Source: Chthoniobacteraceae bacterium (lineage in GTDB: Bacteria; Verrucomicrobiota; Verrucomicrobiia; Chthoniobacterales; Chthoniobacteraceae). Taken from it: 44,148 bases of DNA. Position 1 is the first letter of the stretch, and each line of letters begins with the position of its first letter. A program made the position numbers and the translations under genes. Shown one piece after another: positions 27,176 through 36,533 of this stretch. The stretch is taken from contig CANFNA010000007.1 in NCBI GenBank assembly GCA_947448395.1, positions 1 to 44,148 on the forward strand, in the 5' to 3' direction. The notes under the pieces were generated by a model. That model was given only the letters and a program-made list of their open reading frames with translations. It ran no database searches and had not been told where the DNA came from.

Positions 27176-29856
27176 TTCAATGCGGGGTTAAGGGGGTTAA
27201 ATAAAGGGCTCTGAGCCAGAGCATGAATCATCGAGCGAAGGCCGTAACCAGTGGTTTTTGTACCGTCGACAATGCTTTGGATTTTTGAACGGTCGGAGTA
27301 GTTCACCTCAGTACCGGTGGCGTAGCGTGAAAGATGGGCGACGAACGCGCGGGCGAGTTTCTCCTCATCGTGTGCGAGCAATGAAACAAACTCTGCGGTG
27401 CTGCTGAAGGGGCGTCCGTCGCGCAGCCTTCCACTCGGATCAACCTGCGGACCGAGCTTGTACTGCACTCGCCAAGCAGTGGTTCCCTTTTCGGGTGGTA
27501 CCTCTCCTTTGCCATTGGAGCGGTAGCGTTCGCGAAGACCACCCACCGGATCAAATGCTTCGAGGGCGAAGCCTGGGGCGTCGATTTTTGCATGACACGC
27601 CGCGCAGCTTGGATCGCTGCGGTGTCGATCCAGCTGTTCACGCACCGTTGTGGCGCCGCGAGTGTCGGGGTCAATCGCCGAAATGCCGGGGGGCGGCGGC
27701 GGCGCCGGATCGTTGAGCAGACGGTCGGACACCCACACGCCGCGTTTAACTGGGGAAGTGGTGGTGCCGTTTGCCGTGAGTTTGAGGATGGCCGCCTGAC
27801 CGAGCAGGCCGCCCCGGAGGCTCTCGGGCGGCACCGCCACCTTGCGGAGCTCCACACCTTCCACCCCAGGAATTCCGTAATGCTCGGCGAGACGCTGGGT
27901 GAGCATGGCGAATCCTGGCTTGAGCAGCGCGCGGACTGGCAGGTCGTTCGTGATCAATTCACGCAGGAAAGCGGGGGTCTCGGCGGCCAAACCCTCGTGC
28001 AGCAGGAAACGGTACTCAGGGTAAAGCAAAGGGTCCGGCGTGGTCTCCTCGAGTCTGCTCAGCTCAAGCCATTGGCGTGCGAAATCCTCGTAGAACGCCT
28101 GACTGCGGGGGTCCGCAAGAAGACGATCAATCTGGGTTCTGAGCACTTCGGGTTTGCAGAGCGAGCGGGTGCGGGCCTCGGCAAGGAGTGCCTCGTCTGG
28201 CGGTCCGTTCCAGAGCCAGTAAGAGAGGCGGGAAGCGAGGGCGAAGTTTTCATTGTTAGCAAAAAAGTCTGTTTCGTCTTTTGCATCGCCCGCGAGAAAA
28301 AGAAATTCCGGCGAGGTGAGTGCCGCACCATAAACCCGGCGCATGGCGTCCTCAAAACAATCGCCGTCCCTAAGACGTCTCTGGAGCAATTCTAGATACG
28401 GCTCGATTTCCGCCTCCCTGACATCCCGGCGGAAGGCGCGTGGGAGGAAACTGGCAAGCAAACGGCTGGCATCCTTGACGGGGTTGTCCGAATAAACCGT
28501 CTCCAGCGGAGGGGTACGGTCTTTGGGAGGAAGGTCTGTTGTGTAATTGGGAAGATAGCCGCCGACACTCCGGATTTTTTCGCGTCGGGGTGGGGTAACA
28601 CCGGTTCCCGCTGAAAAGGGCTTAATGGGCAGGTCTGCAAAGACGCGCTGGTGACTGGAGGGGGGCCATTGCGCGTTCAGCGGTCCTTCGATCTCAAACC
28701 AATCGAGCGCCACTCCCGGCCCAACGTGTTTCTGTGCCCGGCCCGCAATCTGGCCGATCCGCAGTCCGTTCCAAGGGAGAGACACTGGGTCGAAAACGAT
28801 GGACTCGTGGGCATCCAGCCAAGTGAGGATTTCGCCTTCTTTGGATTGCATCGACGGGGCGGTGAATGTTGAAAGCACGCGACCGCCCTCCTGCTGTTTG
28901 CCTTCTTCATGAGCGCGAAGCACGGCGGCCTGAGGCGCGGCGCAAGGATTGGGGCGAGCGTCCTTCCATTGGAACCCCCAGATGGACACCTTCAAGCGGT
29001 ACATTCCAGGGTAGATCGCTGAGACGTTCATGCCTGCCTCGTAACCCCCGAGATTAGGATTAAGCAGGCCAACTGCGCCCTGGTCCTGGCTGACCTTGAG
29101 TTCCTTGACCAGCTGCTTGCGTTCTGGAAGGTCCGCGCCTTCGAATCCTACATGGCCTTGTTTATCGTCCTCCCCGCCTCGCACGGGCAGAGTGGGGTCC
29201 GGCGCCTTGTCTTTGAGAAGGACGTACTGACCGTGCTCAAGATTGGCTCCGAACTTAAAGAGCCCCGCGGGATAGATCCGCTTTTGGTAGACGGGTGGAG
29301 GCGTGCTTCGAGTGGCGATGGCCGCATCCAGGGCCTTCTCAATGGCCTCCTGATAGGCCGCGAGATGGCCGGGCGAGAGGTCAAGACCACCCGCTATTTT
29401 GTCGTATCCGGCCACTCGCCCGTCTGCTGGAAGAAGGTGGGTGATTTCGAGCCGAGGCAAAGCGAGGAGGTCCTGCAGGGAATTCTGGAACTCTTTTCGG
29501 GTGAGCCGCCGCAGCTGGGTGCGGATCGGACGGACTTTTGAGGCGGCTTCTTTTAGGTGAGCATCCAGTTCCGAGAGGAAGACCGTTTGCTCTTCAACTT
29601 GCGGGCGGACCTTTTTCTTGGCGGGCGGCATCTCCCCGCCGGCGACGACGTCGTGAATGCGGATCCAACGATCCAATTCCTGTTGCTCGGAGCCGAGCGC
29701 CGTGAGGTTAAAGCCGCCTTTTTTGGTGTCCTCGTCATGGCACTCGGAGCAGTGCTTTTCCAAAAAGGCGCGCGGTTGTGCCGCCGTTAGAACGGACTGC
29801 AAGGAAAAGACGACCATGCAAACGGCAAAAAATTTAGCGGGCGGTAGTTTCAGCAT
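27172..29856 (-). CDS. PSCyt1 - DUF1587/DUF1592/DUF1588/DUF1585 cytochrome protein, copy 2
   Basis: Track ORF to 30228 (1018 aa), but signal-peptide Met at 29856 (MLKLPPAKFFAVCMVVFSLQSVLTAAQ) directly precedes FLEKHCSECHDEDTKKGGFNLTAL; LSYWLWNGPPDEALLAEART; CAACHAKIDAPGFALEAFDPVGG. Confidence 0.92.
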   Translation of the reverse strand: MLKLPPAKFFAVCMVVFSLQSVLTAAQPRAFLEKHCSECHDEDTKKGGFNLTALGSEQQELDRWIRIHDVVAGGEMPPAKKKVRPQVEEQTVFLSELDAHLKEAASKVRPIRTQLRRLTRKEFQNSLQDLLALPRLEITHLLPADGRVAGYDKIAGGLDLSPGHLAAYQEAIEKALDAAIATRSTPPPVYQKRIYPAGLFKFGANLEHGQYVLLKDKAPDPTLPVRGGEDDKQGHVGFEGADLPERKQLVKELKVSQDQGAVGLLNPNLGGYEAGMNVSAIYPGMYRLKVSIWGFQWKDARPNPCAAPQAAVLRAHEEGKQQEGGRVLSTFTAPSMQSKEGEILTWLDAHESIVFDPVSLPWNGLRIGQIAGRAQKHVGPGVALDWFEIEGPLNAQWPPSSHQRVFADLPIKPFSAGTGVTPPRREKIRSVGGYLPNYTTDLPPKDRTPPLETVYSDNPVKDASRLLASFLPRAFRRDVREAEIEPYLELLQRRLRDGDCFEDAMRRVYGAALTSPEFLFLAGDAKDETDFFANNENFALASRLSYWLWNGPPDEALLAEARTRSLCKPEVLRTQIDRLLADPRSQAFYEDFARQWLELSRLEETTPDPLLYPEYRFLLHEGLAAETPAFLRELITNDLPVRALLKPGFAMLTQRLAEHYGIPGVEGVELRKVAVPPESLRGGLLGQAAILKLTANGTTTSPVKRGVWVSDRLLNDPAPPPPPGISAIDPDTRGATTVREQLDRHRSDPSCAACHAKIDAPGFALEAFDPVGGLRERYRSNGKGEVPPEKGTTAWRVQYKLGPQVDPSGRLRDGRPFSSTAEFVSLLAHDEEKLARAFVAHLSRYATGTEVNYSDRSKIQSIVDGTKTTGYGLRSMIHALAQSPLFNPLNPALK

Positions 29857-30146
29857 GAGAGGGATGGGTGTGAAGCGTGAGCCGGATGTCGGTTGCAAAC
29901 TGCTCGCCGAGTTGTGGGGAGTGTTGGTCTGAGCGCCCGGCACTGCCGGCGCCGATCTGCACAACAAGAAAGCCAGCAGAGTGCGGCAGCACGCACCGGG
30001 GGCTGACGGTTTTCCAACCGGAGGTTGCCCGTTGTGTGCTGAGGTAAAATTGGGCGCCGCTCCCGATGGGTTGATCCGTCGCCGGTGGCCAGGATTCGGC
30101 AACACTGGTCGGCTTACCTTCAAAAACGTAGACTTTGCACATGAAT

Positions 30147-30310
30147 CGAATCGGGGCTTCTTCCCGTGCGCCAGCTTCTCGGAAGCTGGCACCGAGTTCA
30201 ACAAACGCCTCGCGATTTCTTTGGGCATGTTGCGCTAGGTAGTAGCGCTGGCAGATCAGTTCCAACGCTTTTGGTGCTAGCCTTCCCAGGCAGTCCTTGA
30301 GCGCGGCACA
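30147..30310 (-). pseudogene. Possible frameshifted remnant of a sigma-70 (ECF/TIGR02989-like) region 4
   Basis: Minus-strand peptide CAALKDCLGRLAPKALELICQRYYLAQ continues after a one-base frame change as MPKEIARRLLNSVPASEKLAHGKK, together resembling sigma region 4 helix-turn-helix; no intact ORF spans it. Confidence 0.35.
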
Positions 30311-30485
30311 CCCGCGCGCCCTCCGTTTCATTGAGGCCGCCGGCGAACCAAACGTGCAACAGTCCGCGCCAGCCCTTGGATGGACACCCAATTCCGTACG
30401 CGGCATTGTATGGGGGCGCTAAAGGCCGTCGCGTTCGACGAAGGCGTGGGCTTGGTTTTGGGTTTAAGTCCGTCCGATTAGCCCT

Positions 30486-30839
30486 ATGTTTTCCGATCAA
30501 ATGGAGGTCTTTCTGCATCTGCTGCTCTTGTTCGTCGCCTTGGCCCTGAACGGAGTGCTTATCCATGCGATCTTCTGGGGAATCACCTTCACCGTTGACG
30601 AAGCCCATGTGCGGGTGCGCGTCTATGGGTGGACCGTGCGCAAGGTCGCGTTGAGTGACATCGAGTGGGCCGCGTATGATTGGGTGTTCTGGAACGAGCA
30701 TTGGACCAACACCCTGAACCCGAGAAAGATGGTCCTGCTGCGCCGACGCACCGGCCTATTCAAGAATTTCCAAATCAGCCCGCCCTCGCCGCCGGATTTT
30801 CTCAAGGAACTCGCAGCCCACGGGGTGACGGTACGGTGA
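30486..30839 (+). CDS. Hypothetical small membrane-anchored protein (PH-like beta-rich domain possible)
   Basis: 117 aa; MFSDQMEVFLHLLLLFVALALNGVLIHAIFWGITFTVDEAHVRVRVYGWTVRKVALSDIEWAAYDW. Confidence 0.6.
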   Translation: MFSDQMEVFLHLLLLFVALALNGVLIHAIFWGITFTVDEAHVRVRVYGWTVRKVALSDIEWAAYDWVFWNEHWTNTLNPRKMVLLRRRTGLFKNFQISPPSPPDFLKELAAHGVTVR

Positions 30840-31066
30840 GCCATGCATTCACTCTTCGCATGCGTAGTCTCCCTCGCCGCTCCCTTTTCTCGACCCGAAT
30901 TTGGGAGTGGTGCTGGGACTTAAAAAGGAGCTTTGCCTCCTACCGTTGGTCTGTGGTGGGAGTCGGGACGACCCAAGGTAGTTATCGTGTCCTGCCGCGG
31001 CGCGGCGGCGGAATCGTCAACCGCTACTTGAGCATCGTGTTTCGTCTAGCCTGCAGTTCTTGGCAA

Positions 31067-31099
31067 TGAATCCGAAGCTCCGGTCTAATTTCGGATTCA
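31067..31099. terminator. Candidate bidirectional hairpin between convergent genes
   Basis: TGAATCCGAA ... TTCGGATTCA, perfect 10-bp inverted repeat with 13-nt loop, between the ends of 30486-30839 (+) and 31142-36232 (-); no strong T-tract. Confidence 0.4.
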
Positions 31100-31141
31100 G
31101 GTAGCGGCAAGAGAGCGGCGTTGAGCAAGCCAAACGGCGCT

Positions 31142-34100
31142 CTATTTGCCAGACACCCATTGCACCGCGTTGCGGATCAAAGCGCGATACGCAGGGTTCA
31201 TGTGCGCCTCTTCTCCGTGGCCAAGGCCGATCCCCACGATCCGCGCCTTTGGGTCTTTCACCACCCAAACAGACGGGTAGGGCAGTTGCGTCTGCGTCTC
31301 TGGTTCCGTCTCCGCGAGGACTTCGACCTCGGCATCGGGTTCGAGGATAATGCGGTAATGTTCATCAACGATTTTGAAATCCGAAGGGACGCCTGCCATC
31401 ACCGGGTGTTTCGGTTGTTTGTTAAACACCGCAAACTGGCCCTTGCCGTGCCCGCGCGCGCCGCCCGCCACAAAGCGGTGATTGTACCCTGACACGGGTG
31501 CCCAGTTGTACCATGAGCCCGCATGCACCACGACGATACCGTGGCCGCCATCGGCAAACAGGTTGAGGGGTTTTTGAAATTCCGGCGTTCCGAAAGATTT
31601 ATGATTGGCACTCAGGACAATCACATCGGCGTTTGGCATGAGTGCGACCGCCTCTTGGGCGTTTGACGTGTATGCAGTCAGGATCTTTCCACCTTCCTGA
31701 AGGGTTGCTGCATCCGCTTGGTGGAAGAAGCGTTCGAAGTCGTGGGAGCTGCCTCCGCCAATGAGCAATGCGCGAATGAGACCGGGTGAGGCCTTTGCGG
31801 GCAGAGTCTCGCCGGATTTCGGCAGATCCGCTGGCGGCGCAGCGACTGGGGCAGGCGTAGGAGCCGCTGGTTTGGCTTCTGCTTTCTCACGGGGTTTTGG
31901 GGTATCCGTGTCAGCGGTGATGGCCAACGTCGTCGGGGCCATGCCGTTTTTATAGCTCTCAAGCACGATCCTGCGGATCGTTGAGCGGTTGGAAACTGGG
32001 AGGGAGAAGTACCTGACGTGATGCCTCTTCAGAAGACCGGTTACGCGCTTGGAGCCAGGGACCTCGAGGCTGGAGTTGTAGTCGATGAAGATGTCTCCGG
32101 AGTAAAGCTCTTCGACCTGTGCTGGCCCGTCGTTGTGTTCGATGGTCACTTTCATCGCAGGTTTGTGCATTTCGGGCGTTCCGCCCCAGCCCGCAATACC
32201 ACTCAGGAAATGCAGGTTTCCCGCAGCGAATCCGACCGGAATTTCGACCCGTTGTGGCAGCGTCGATGCATACGAATTGCCATCACTGTTTTTGAGGACA
32301 ATGACGTTCCCTCCATTTTGTGTGGTGCTGGGGTCTGGGAGCGAGAAGGGCACGTTTTCCGCCGTCACCACTCCAAATTTGAGGGGGCGCACACTGTCGT
32401 CCTTGGCGGCGCGGGATGCGTAGAGACCGCCGCCTTCGGTATCGGTGGTGAAGGCGTTGCCGAGATTCAGGGCGCGAAATTTGGAGTTGCCTCCGCTCAG
32501 ATACGCAAAGATGTCGCGCAATCCATCGGCTCCAAGGGCTTCGAATCCCTCTGGCATCAGAGATTGCGGGACTTCCTGCCGCAGCTTGATGTCTGAGAGA
32601 ACGATATCCTGGGTGACACCTCCTGCCATTTTCAGAAGCAGGGAACGGTCGTTTTCACGTGCGATGATCCCAGTGGCGAAGTTGCCGTTTTTAAGCGCAA
32701 TGTTCCACGTCCTATGCTCATTATCGACGACCCGGCTGGGGTCTGCCACATGGATGAGCAACTCGTGGATTCCATGCACGCCGATACCATCAAGGACCGG
32801 GCCCACTTCCATGCCCACGTTGTTAAACTTGTGGCAGGTCGCACAGGCTGCGCTAAAGAGCTCCCGGCCCTTTTGTGGGTTCCCCGTCTTGGCCGTAATC
32901 TCGGGCTCTAGCCTTGCGATGATCTCGTCCTTGGCGGGGTTCGTTCCGCTGCCGAGTGTGCTGATTACCTGCGTTGCCCGTTTGGAGGTGGTGGCATCCG
33001 GATGCAGGCGCAATTTACTCAGACGAGTGGGGCCCAAAAGTGTGACTTTCAGTGTTTTAGCCTCCAGAGCGTCCAGCACCGCGTTCGCCCAAACGACCCG
33101 TCCTGTGAGTGCATCAAACAAAGCGCTTTGAGCAATGGGGGACAGGGTTGGAAGCAAGGGAATCAGACGTTTGCCCAAATCCGCGTCCTCATCCGAGGAC
33201 AGCGCGCGCACCATCTCCACCGCGAGTGTGTCCTCGGGTTTTGTGTCGAGGAGCGCCAGCATCCGATCCAGAATCCGGGGGTCGCTCTTGCGAACGCCGA
33301 GGAGACCGCGGACGGCAGAGGCGCGGAGCGGGGCGGAAGATTGGGGGTCTTCTGCGAGTTTGAGAGCGGCTTCAATGGCGGCCGTGATTTCGCTCGTGAA
33401 TTCCCCCTTTGTCCAAGCTGCGGCAATGGGCATTGCAGTGGCTGAGAGTGACGGGTTGGAGGAGGTAAGGAGGGATTTGAGGGCGGCGCGGACGGGTGAG
33501 AGGTCTGCGGGGGCGGTTGTTTTAAGCGAGGCCAGTGCGTCGAGAACCGTGCGGGCAAGCGCCTCTGAGTGAGTTGGCGTTTTTGCCGCTGCATTTACGA
33601 TACCCACGAGCGCCTCGGGCTGATTTGCTTCCGCGAGGGAGCGTGCCAGGGAGTGTGCCAAGTCAAGCAGGGCGTTACTTGGTGCCATGGCTGAGGCGAG
33701 GGCCGCTTCGAGGATGGGGCGTGGGTTTGAGGACGCGGCTGCAATTGCGGCGCTTCGTGACCAGGGGTCAGAAAGTTTGGGAAGCGTTGAGAGAAGCGCC
33801 TTTGCGCCTTCTTCATTCAGCGGACTGGAAGCCATCGCTCGCAGCGCTGTGAGGCGCACTCGCGCGTCAGCGTCATCAAGTAACGACGCAATGTTTGCGG
33901 CATTCTTTGCGCCTAGGGATTCGACAACCAGCAGGGCGGATTTGCGGACGCCGGCGTTCTCACTCCGGAGCGCGAGTTGAAGGGTTTCGGGCGTGAGATG
34001 GTCCAGACGCTTTAAGGCCCAGAGTGCAAGGATGCGTGCGGGAGCAAATTTCTCGCCCTCGGCCATTGCGGTTAAGGCGGGAACAGCCTGCCCAGCGTCT

Positions 34101-36232
34101 GCCCGGTCCAAAAGGAGGCGGTGTGCGGTGAACCGTGTCCAGCGGTTGGGGTGCGTGAACTGGGCGACGAGGGCTAAGGTGTCCGCCTGCTCCAGATTGG
34201 GGCGTGTGAGTGGTTTGGCTGCGTCGTGTTGGATTCGGTAAATGCGTCCGAAATAGTGTTCACGGTCCGGGCGGATGCTAGCTCCGGCGCGGCTGTGTTG
34301 CGGTCCGCGGGTGTCGCTGTGCGCAACGATGGGGTTATAAAAATCGAGCACATACATGGCGCCGTCGGGGCCGAATTGCACGTCGACAGGGAAGAACCAG
34401 AAGTCTTTGGCGCGAATGAACTCGGTGTTGGGGTTGAGCATTTCACCGGTGAAGGTGGCATCTTTTTGGACCAGTCTTTCGTGGTGGATGATGTCAAGGA
34501 TGGGTTCCGTGCAGAAAATTCCCTGATTCCATTCCGCCGGCCATGCGCCGCCTTCGTTCACGGTACTCGCACAGGAGGAACTATAGCCACCGACGACGTC
34601 GATTTGCATGAAAGGACCGCGCTCGGGCATGTCAGACCGGACGACCTTGCGCTGTTCGATCACACTTTGCGCGCCGGTTTTCAGATCGCTTGAGGCGCCT
34701 TTTGCCAGGATCCACTCAGGGAGTCCAACGTGCTGGACTGGGTTGCCGCTGGTGGCCTGATTAAAAAACAGTTCTCCGTCGCTTGTGACATCCGCTCCGA
34801 ACCCATTGCCTCCCTTGGAGGAAACCTGCTGGATGGCAGAGCCGTCTGGCTTAAAGCGAAACATTCCCGAGCTGAGCTGGGCCTTGATTTCAGGGTGCGT
34901 GACCGACTCAACAGCCGAACCGCTTCCCGTGTCTGCGTAAATCCAGCCGTCCGGCGCGACAATAAAATGATTGGCGACAAAGTGGGTGTCTCCGGGTTTG
35001 AACCCTGTGTAAAGTCGTTCGACGCGTTGCTTCTCTCCCTGTCCGTGGATGAAGACGATGTCGGGCTGGCCGACCGCAATCACGCCATCTCCATACAGGC
35101 AGAAACCAGTGACGAGCTCGAGTCCTTCATGGAAGACCGTCTTTTTTGTGAAGACCCCGCTCGCATCGGGATCGCTCAGAATGCTGATGCGGTCCGTGGC
35201 AGGGCGATCGTAGTTGCCGGGTTTGAGGACGCCCGTTTCCTTCCAGTCTTCTGCGGTCGAGGGGCGGCGCCCATTGGGGTATTCGGGAGTTTCAGCGACC
35301 CAAAGACGCCCCTGGCCATCCCACTGCATGGCGATGGGCTTGTTGATGAGCGGTTCGCTCGCCACCACGGAGGCCTTGAATCCGGGTTGAAGCTCCAGCG
35401 ATTTGACCGTGTCGGCCGCAGTGCGTGCCCCGTCCTTGGGGTAGCGCAGGGAAGCGAGATCCGCTGTCGCGCAGAAAGCATCGGCGTTTTCCTGTTTGGC
35501 GGCCCAGGCGATTCCGCGCAGCACAAAGCTGCGGATACTCGCGTGGTGGAAGGCGTTTTCCTTCTCCTGCATCAGCACGACGGCGCGATGGGAGTCGGGG
35601 GCTTCGTAGGTCCAAAGTTGGGGCTGCAAATCGTAAACATTCGCCCGGTCGAGTTTTTCTGGGGCACGCGGGTCCACCTTTTTGGAAGTCACTTTTGGGG
35701 TGAACGCTGAGGCAAGCACCTTGATGGCGGGGTCGGTCGAAAGATCGTACCACGTCTCGTCGTCGAGATCGAAGGCGGAGGCGTTGCGTGTGAGCGGATG
35801 CGCATCCGTCACCGGCATAAACATGAGTTTGTTACTGAACTTGCGGCTCTGTGGAGTCGACGCTCCGCCCACGATGCCCTTCATCCAGTCCCCTGCACCA
35901 AGCGCGCTTCCTATCGCGACGACGCCGCCCCCGCGGCGCGCAAACTTTTCGAGCGCGACTTGAGCCTCATTGCCAAACGCCTTGAAATCGGAACCCGCGA
36001 GGACGACGACATCCGCTTTCTGGAGCTGAGCATCCGAGGGGAAGCCGTCCAGAGGCTCAAAGGTGGCGCCGTTTTGAGTCAGAAGGGGGCCGATTTCGAG
36101 GGCGAGTTTACTCGCGCCGGGCGTGTTTGCGCCTGGGAGGAGGACACGCACGGGCGCCCCCAAAGCCGGGCTTTGGGTTGCGCAAAGGGTGCCGAATCCG
36201 AGGGCTACGAGGAGATAGGGAAAGGGACGCAT
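31142..36232 (-). CDS. ThuA-like - TIGR02604 propeller - HEAT repeats - cytochrome c (CATCHK) - beta-sandwich - ThuA multidomain secreted protein
   Basis: 1696 aa; N-term VRVLLPGANTPGASKLALEIGPLLTQNG (ThuA-like); LELQPGFKASVVASEPLINKPIAMQWDGQGRLWVAETPEYPNG; GRELFSAACATCHKFNNVGMEVGPVLDGIG; C-term ALLIGGGSSHDFERFFHQADAATL...YRALIRNAVQWVSGK (ThuA). Confidence 0.88.
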   Translation of the reverse strand: MRPFPYLLVALGFGTLCATQSPALGAPVRVLLPGANTPGASKLALEIGPLLTQNGATFEPLDGFPSDAQLQKADVVVLAGSDFKAFGNEAQVALEKFARRGGGVVAIGSALGAGDWMKGIVGGASTPQSRKFSNKLMFMPVTDAHPLTRNASAFDLDDETWYDLSTDPAIKVLASAFTPKVTSKKVDPRAPEKLDRANVYDLQPQLWTYEAPDSHRAVVLMQEKENAFHHASIRSFVLRGIAWAAKQENADAFCATADLASLRYPKDGARTAADTVKSLELQPGFKASVVASEPLINKPIAMQWDGQGRLWVAETPEYPNGRRPSTAEDWKETGVLKPGNYDRPATDRISILSDPDASGVFTKKTVFHEGLELVTGFCLYGDGVIAVGQPDIVFIHGQGEKQRVERLYTGFKPGDTHFVANHFIVAPDGWIYADTGSGSAVESVTHPEIKAQLSSGMFRFKPDGSAIQQVSSKGGNGFGADVTSDGELFFNQATSGNPVQHVGLPEWILAKGASSDLKTGAQSVIEQRKVVRSDMPERGPFMQIDVVGGYSSSCASTVNEGGAWPAEWNQGIFCTEPILDIIHHERLVQKDATFTGEMLNPNTEFIRAKDFWFFPVDVQFGPDGAMYVLDFYNPIVAHSDTRGPQHSRAGASIRPDREHYFGRIYRIQHDAAKPLTRPNLEQADTLALVAQFTHPNRWTRFTAHRLLLDRADAGQAVPALTAMAEGEKFAPARILALWALKRLDHLTPETLQLALRSENAGVRKSALLVVESLGAKNAANIASLLDDADARVRLTALRAMASSPLNEEGAKALLSTLPKLSDPWSRSAAIAAASSNPRPILEAALASAMAPSNALLDLAHSLARSLAEANQPEALVGIVNAAAKTPTHSEALARTVLDALASLKTTAPADLSPVRAALKSLLTSSNPSLSATAMPIAAAWTKGEFTSEITAAIEAALKLAEDPQSSAPLRASAVRGLLGVRKSDPRILDRMLALLDTKPEDTLAVEMVRALSSDEDADLGKRLIPLLPTLSPIAQSALFDALTGRVVWANAVLDALEAKTLKVTLLGPTRLSKLRLHPDATTSKRATQVISTLGSGTNPAKDEIIARLEPEITAKTGNPQKGRELFSAACATCHKFNNVGMEVGPVLDGIGVHGIHELLIHVADPSRVVDNEHRTWNIALKNGNFATGIIARENDRSLLLKMAGGVTQDIVLSDIKLRQEVPQSLMPEGFEALGADGLRDIFAYLSGGNSKFRALNLGNAFTTDTEGGGLYASRAAKDDSVRPLKFGVVTAENVPFSLPDPSTTQNGGNVIVLKNSDGNSYASTLPQRVEIPVGFAAGNLHFLSGIAGWGGTPEMHKPAMKVTIEHNDGPAQVEELYSGDIFIDYNSSLEVPGSKRVTGLLKRHHVRYFSLPVSNRSTIRRIVLESYKNGMAPTTLAITADTDTPKPREKAEAKPAAPTPAPVAAPPADLPKSGETLPAKASPGLIRALLIGGGSSHDFERFFHQADAATLQEGGKILTAYTSNAQEAVALMPNADVIVLSANHKSFGTPEFQKPLNLFADGGHGIVVVHAGSWYNWAPVSGYNHRFVAGGARGHGKGQFAVFNKQPKHPVMAGVPSDFKIVDEHYRIILEPDAEVEVLAETEPETQTQLPYPSVWVVKDPKARIVGIGLGHGEEAHMNPAYRALIRNAVQWVSGK

Positions 36233-36405
36233 CGGGGAGGAGGAGGTAGTGATGGATGGGTTGCGGGCAGTGTAGAGTTAACCACACATCCTCGGATTCA
36301 CTTGCAGGAAGCGGATGTGAGGGAGGCACGTGAATCTATCCAAAAACCACATTTTCAAGGTGCGCTCGGGGGCGGCATGGCTTTTGGATGGCGTTCAGGA
36401 AGCGG

Positions 36406-36465
36406 TTTTTTCTTTTCGCCCCGTCTCCTCATCTCGCGCGCGGTATCAGCGCGGGGCGCGCTAAA
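36406..36465 (-). repeat. Dispersed intergenic repeat, copy C
   Basis: TTTTTTCTTTTCGCCCCGTCTCCTCATCTCGCGCGCGGTATCAGCGCGGGGCGCGCTAAA (approximate bounds); last 24 bp match copy E at 23/24. Confidence 0.8.
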
Positions 36466-36533
36466 AATGAGGCGTTGGTTCCCGCCGATACGGTTTTCTT
36501 CGATAACCCAGAGCGCATCCGCACCTCATCCGC

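Noticed and set aside
27592-28395. 267-aa plus-strand ORF
   Set aside because: Antisense to DUF1592 copy 2; no coherent protein features.
30198-30701. 167- and 190-aa minus-strand ORFs upstream of DUF1592 copy 2
   Set aside because: Not accepted as intact genes; only a short sigma-like stretch is recognisable and it needs a frame change, so it is recorded as a possible pseudogene.
34730-35710. 326-aa plus-strand ORF inside the 31142-36232 gene
   Set aside because: Antisense shadow of the TIGR02604 propeller region; no domain signature.
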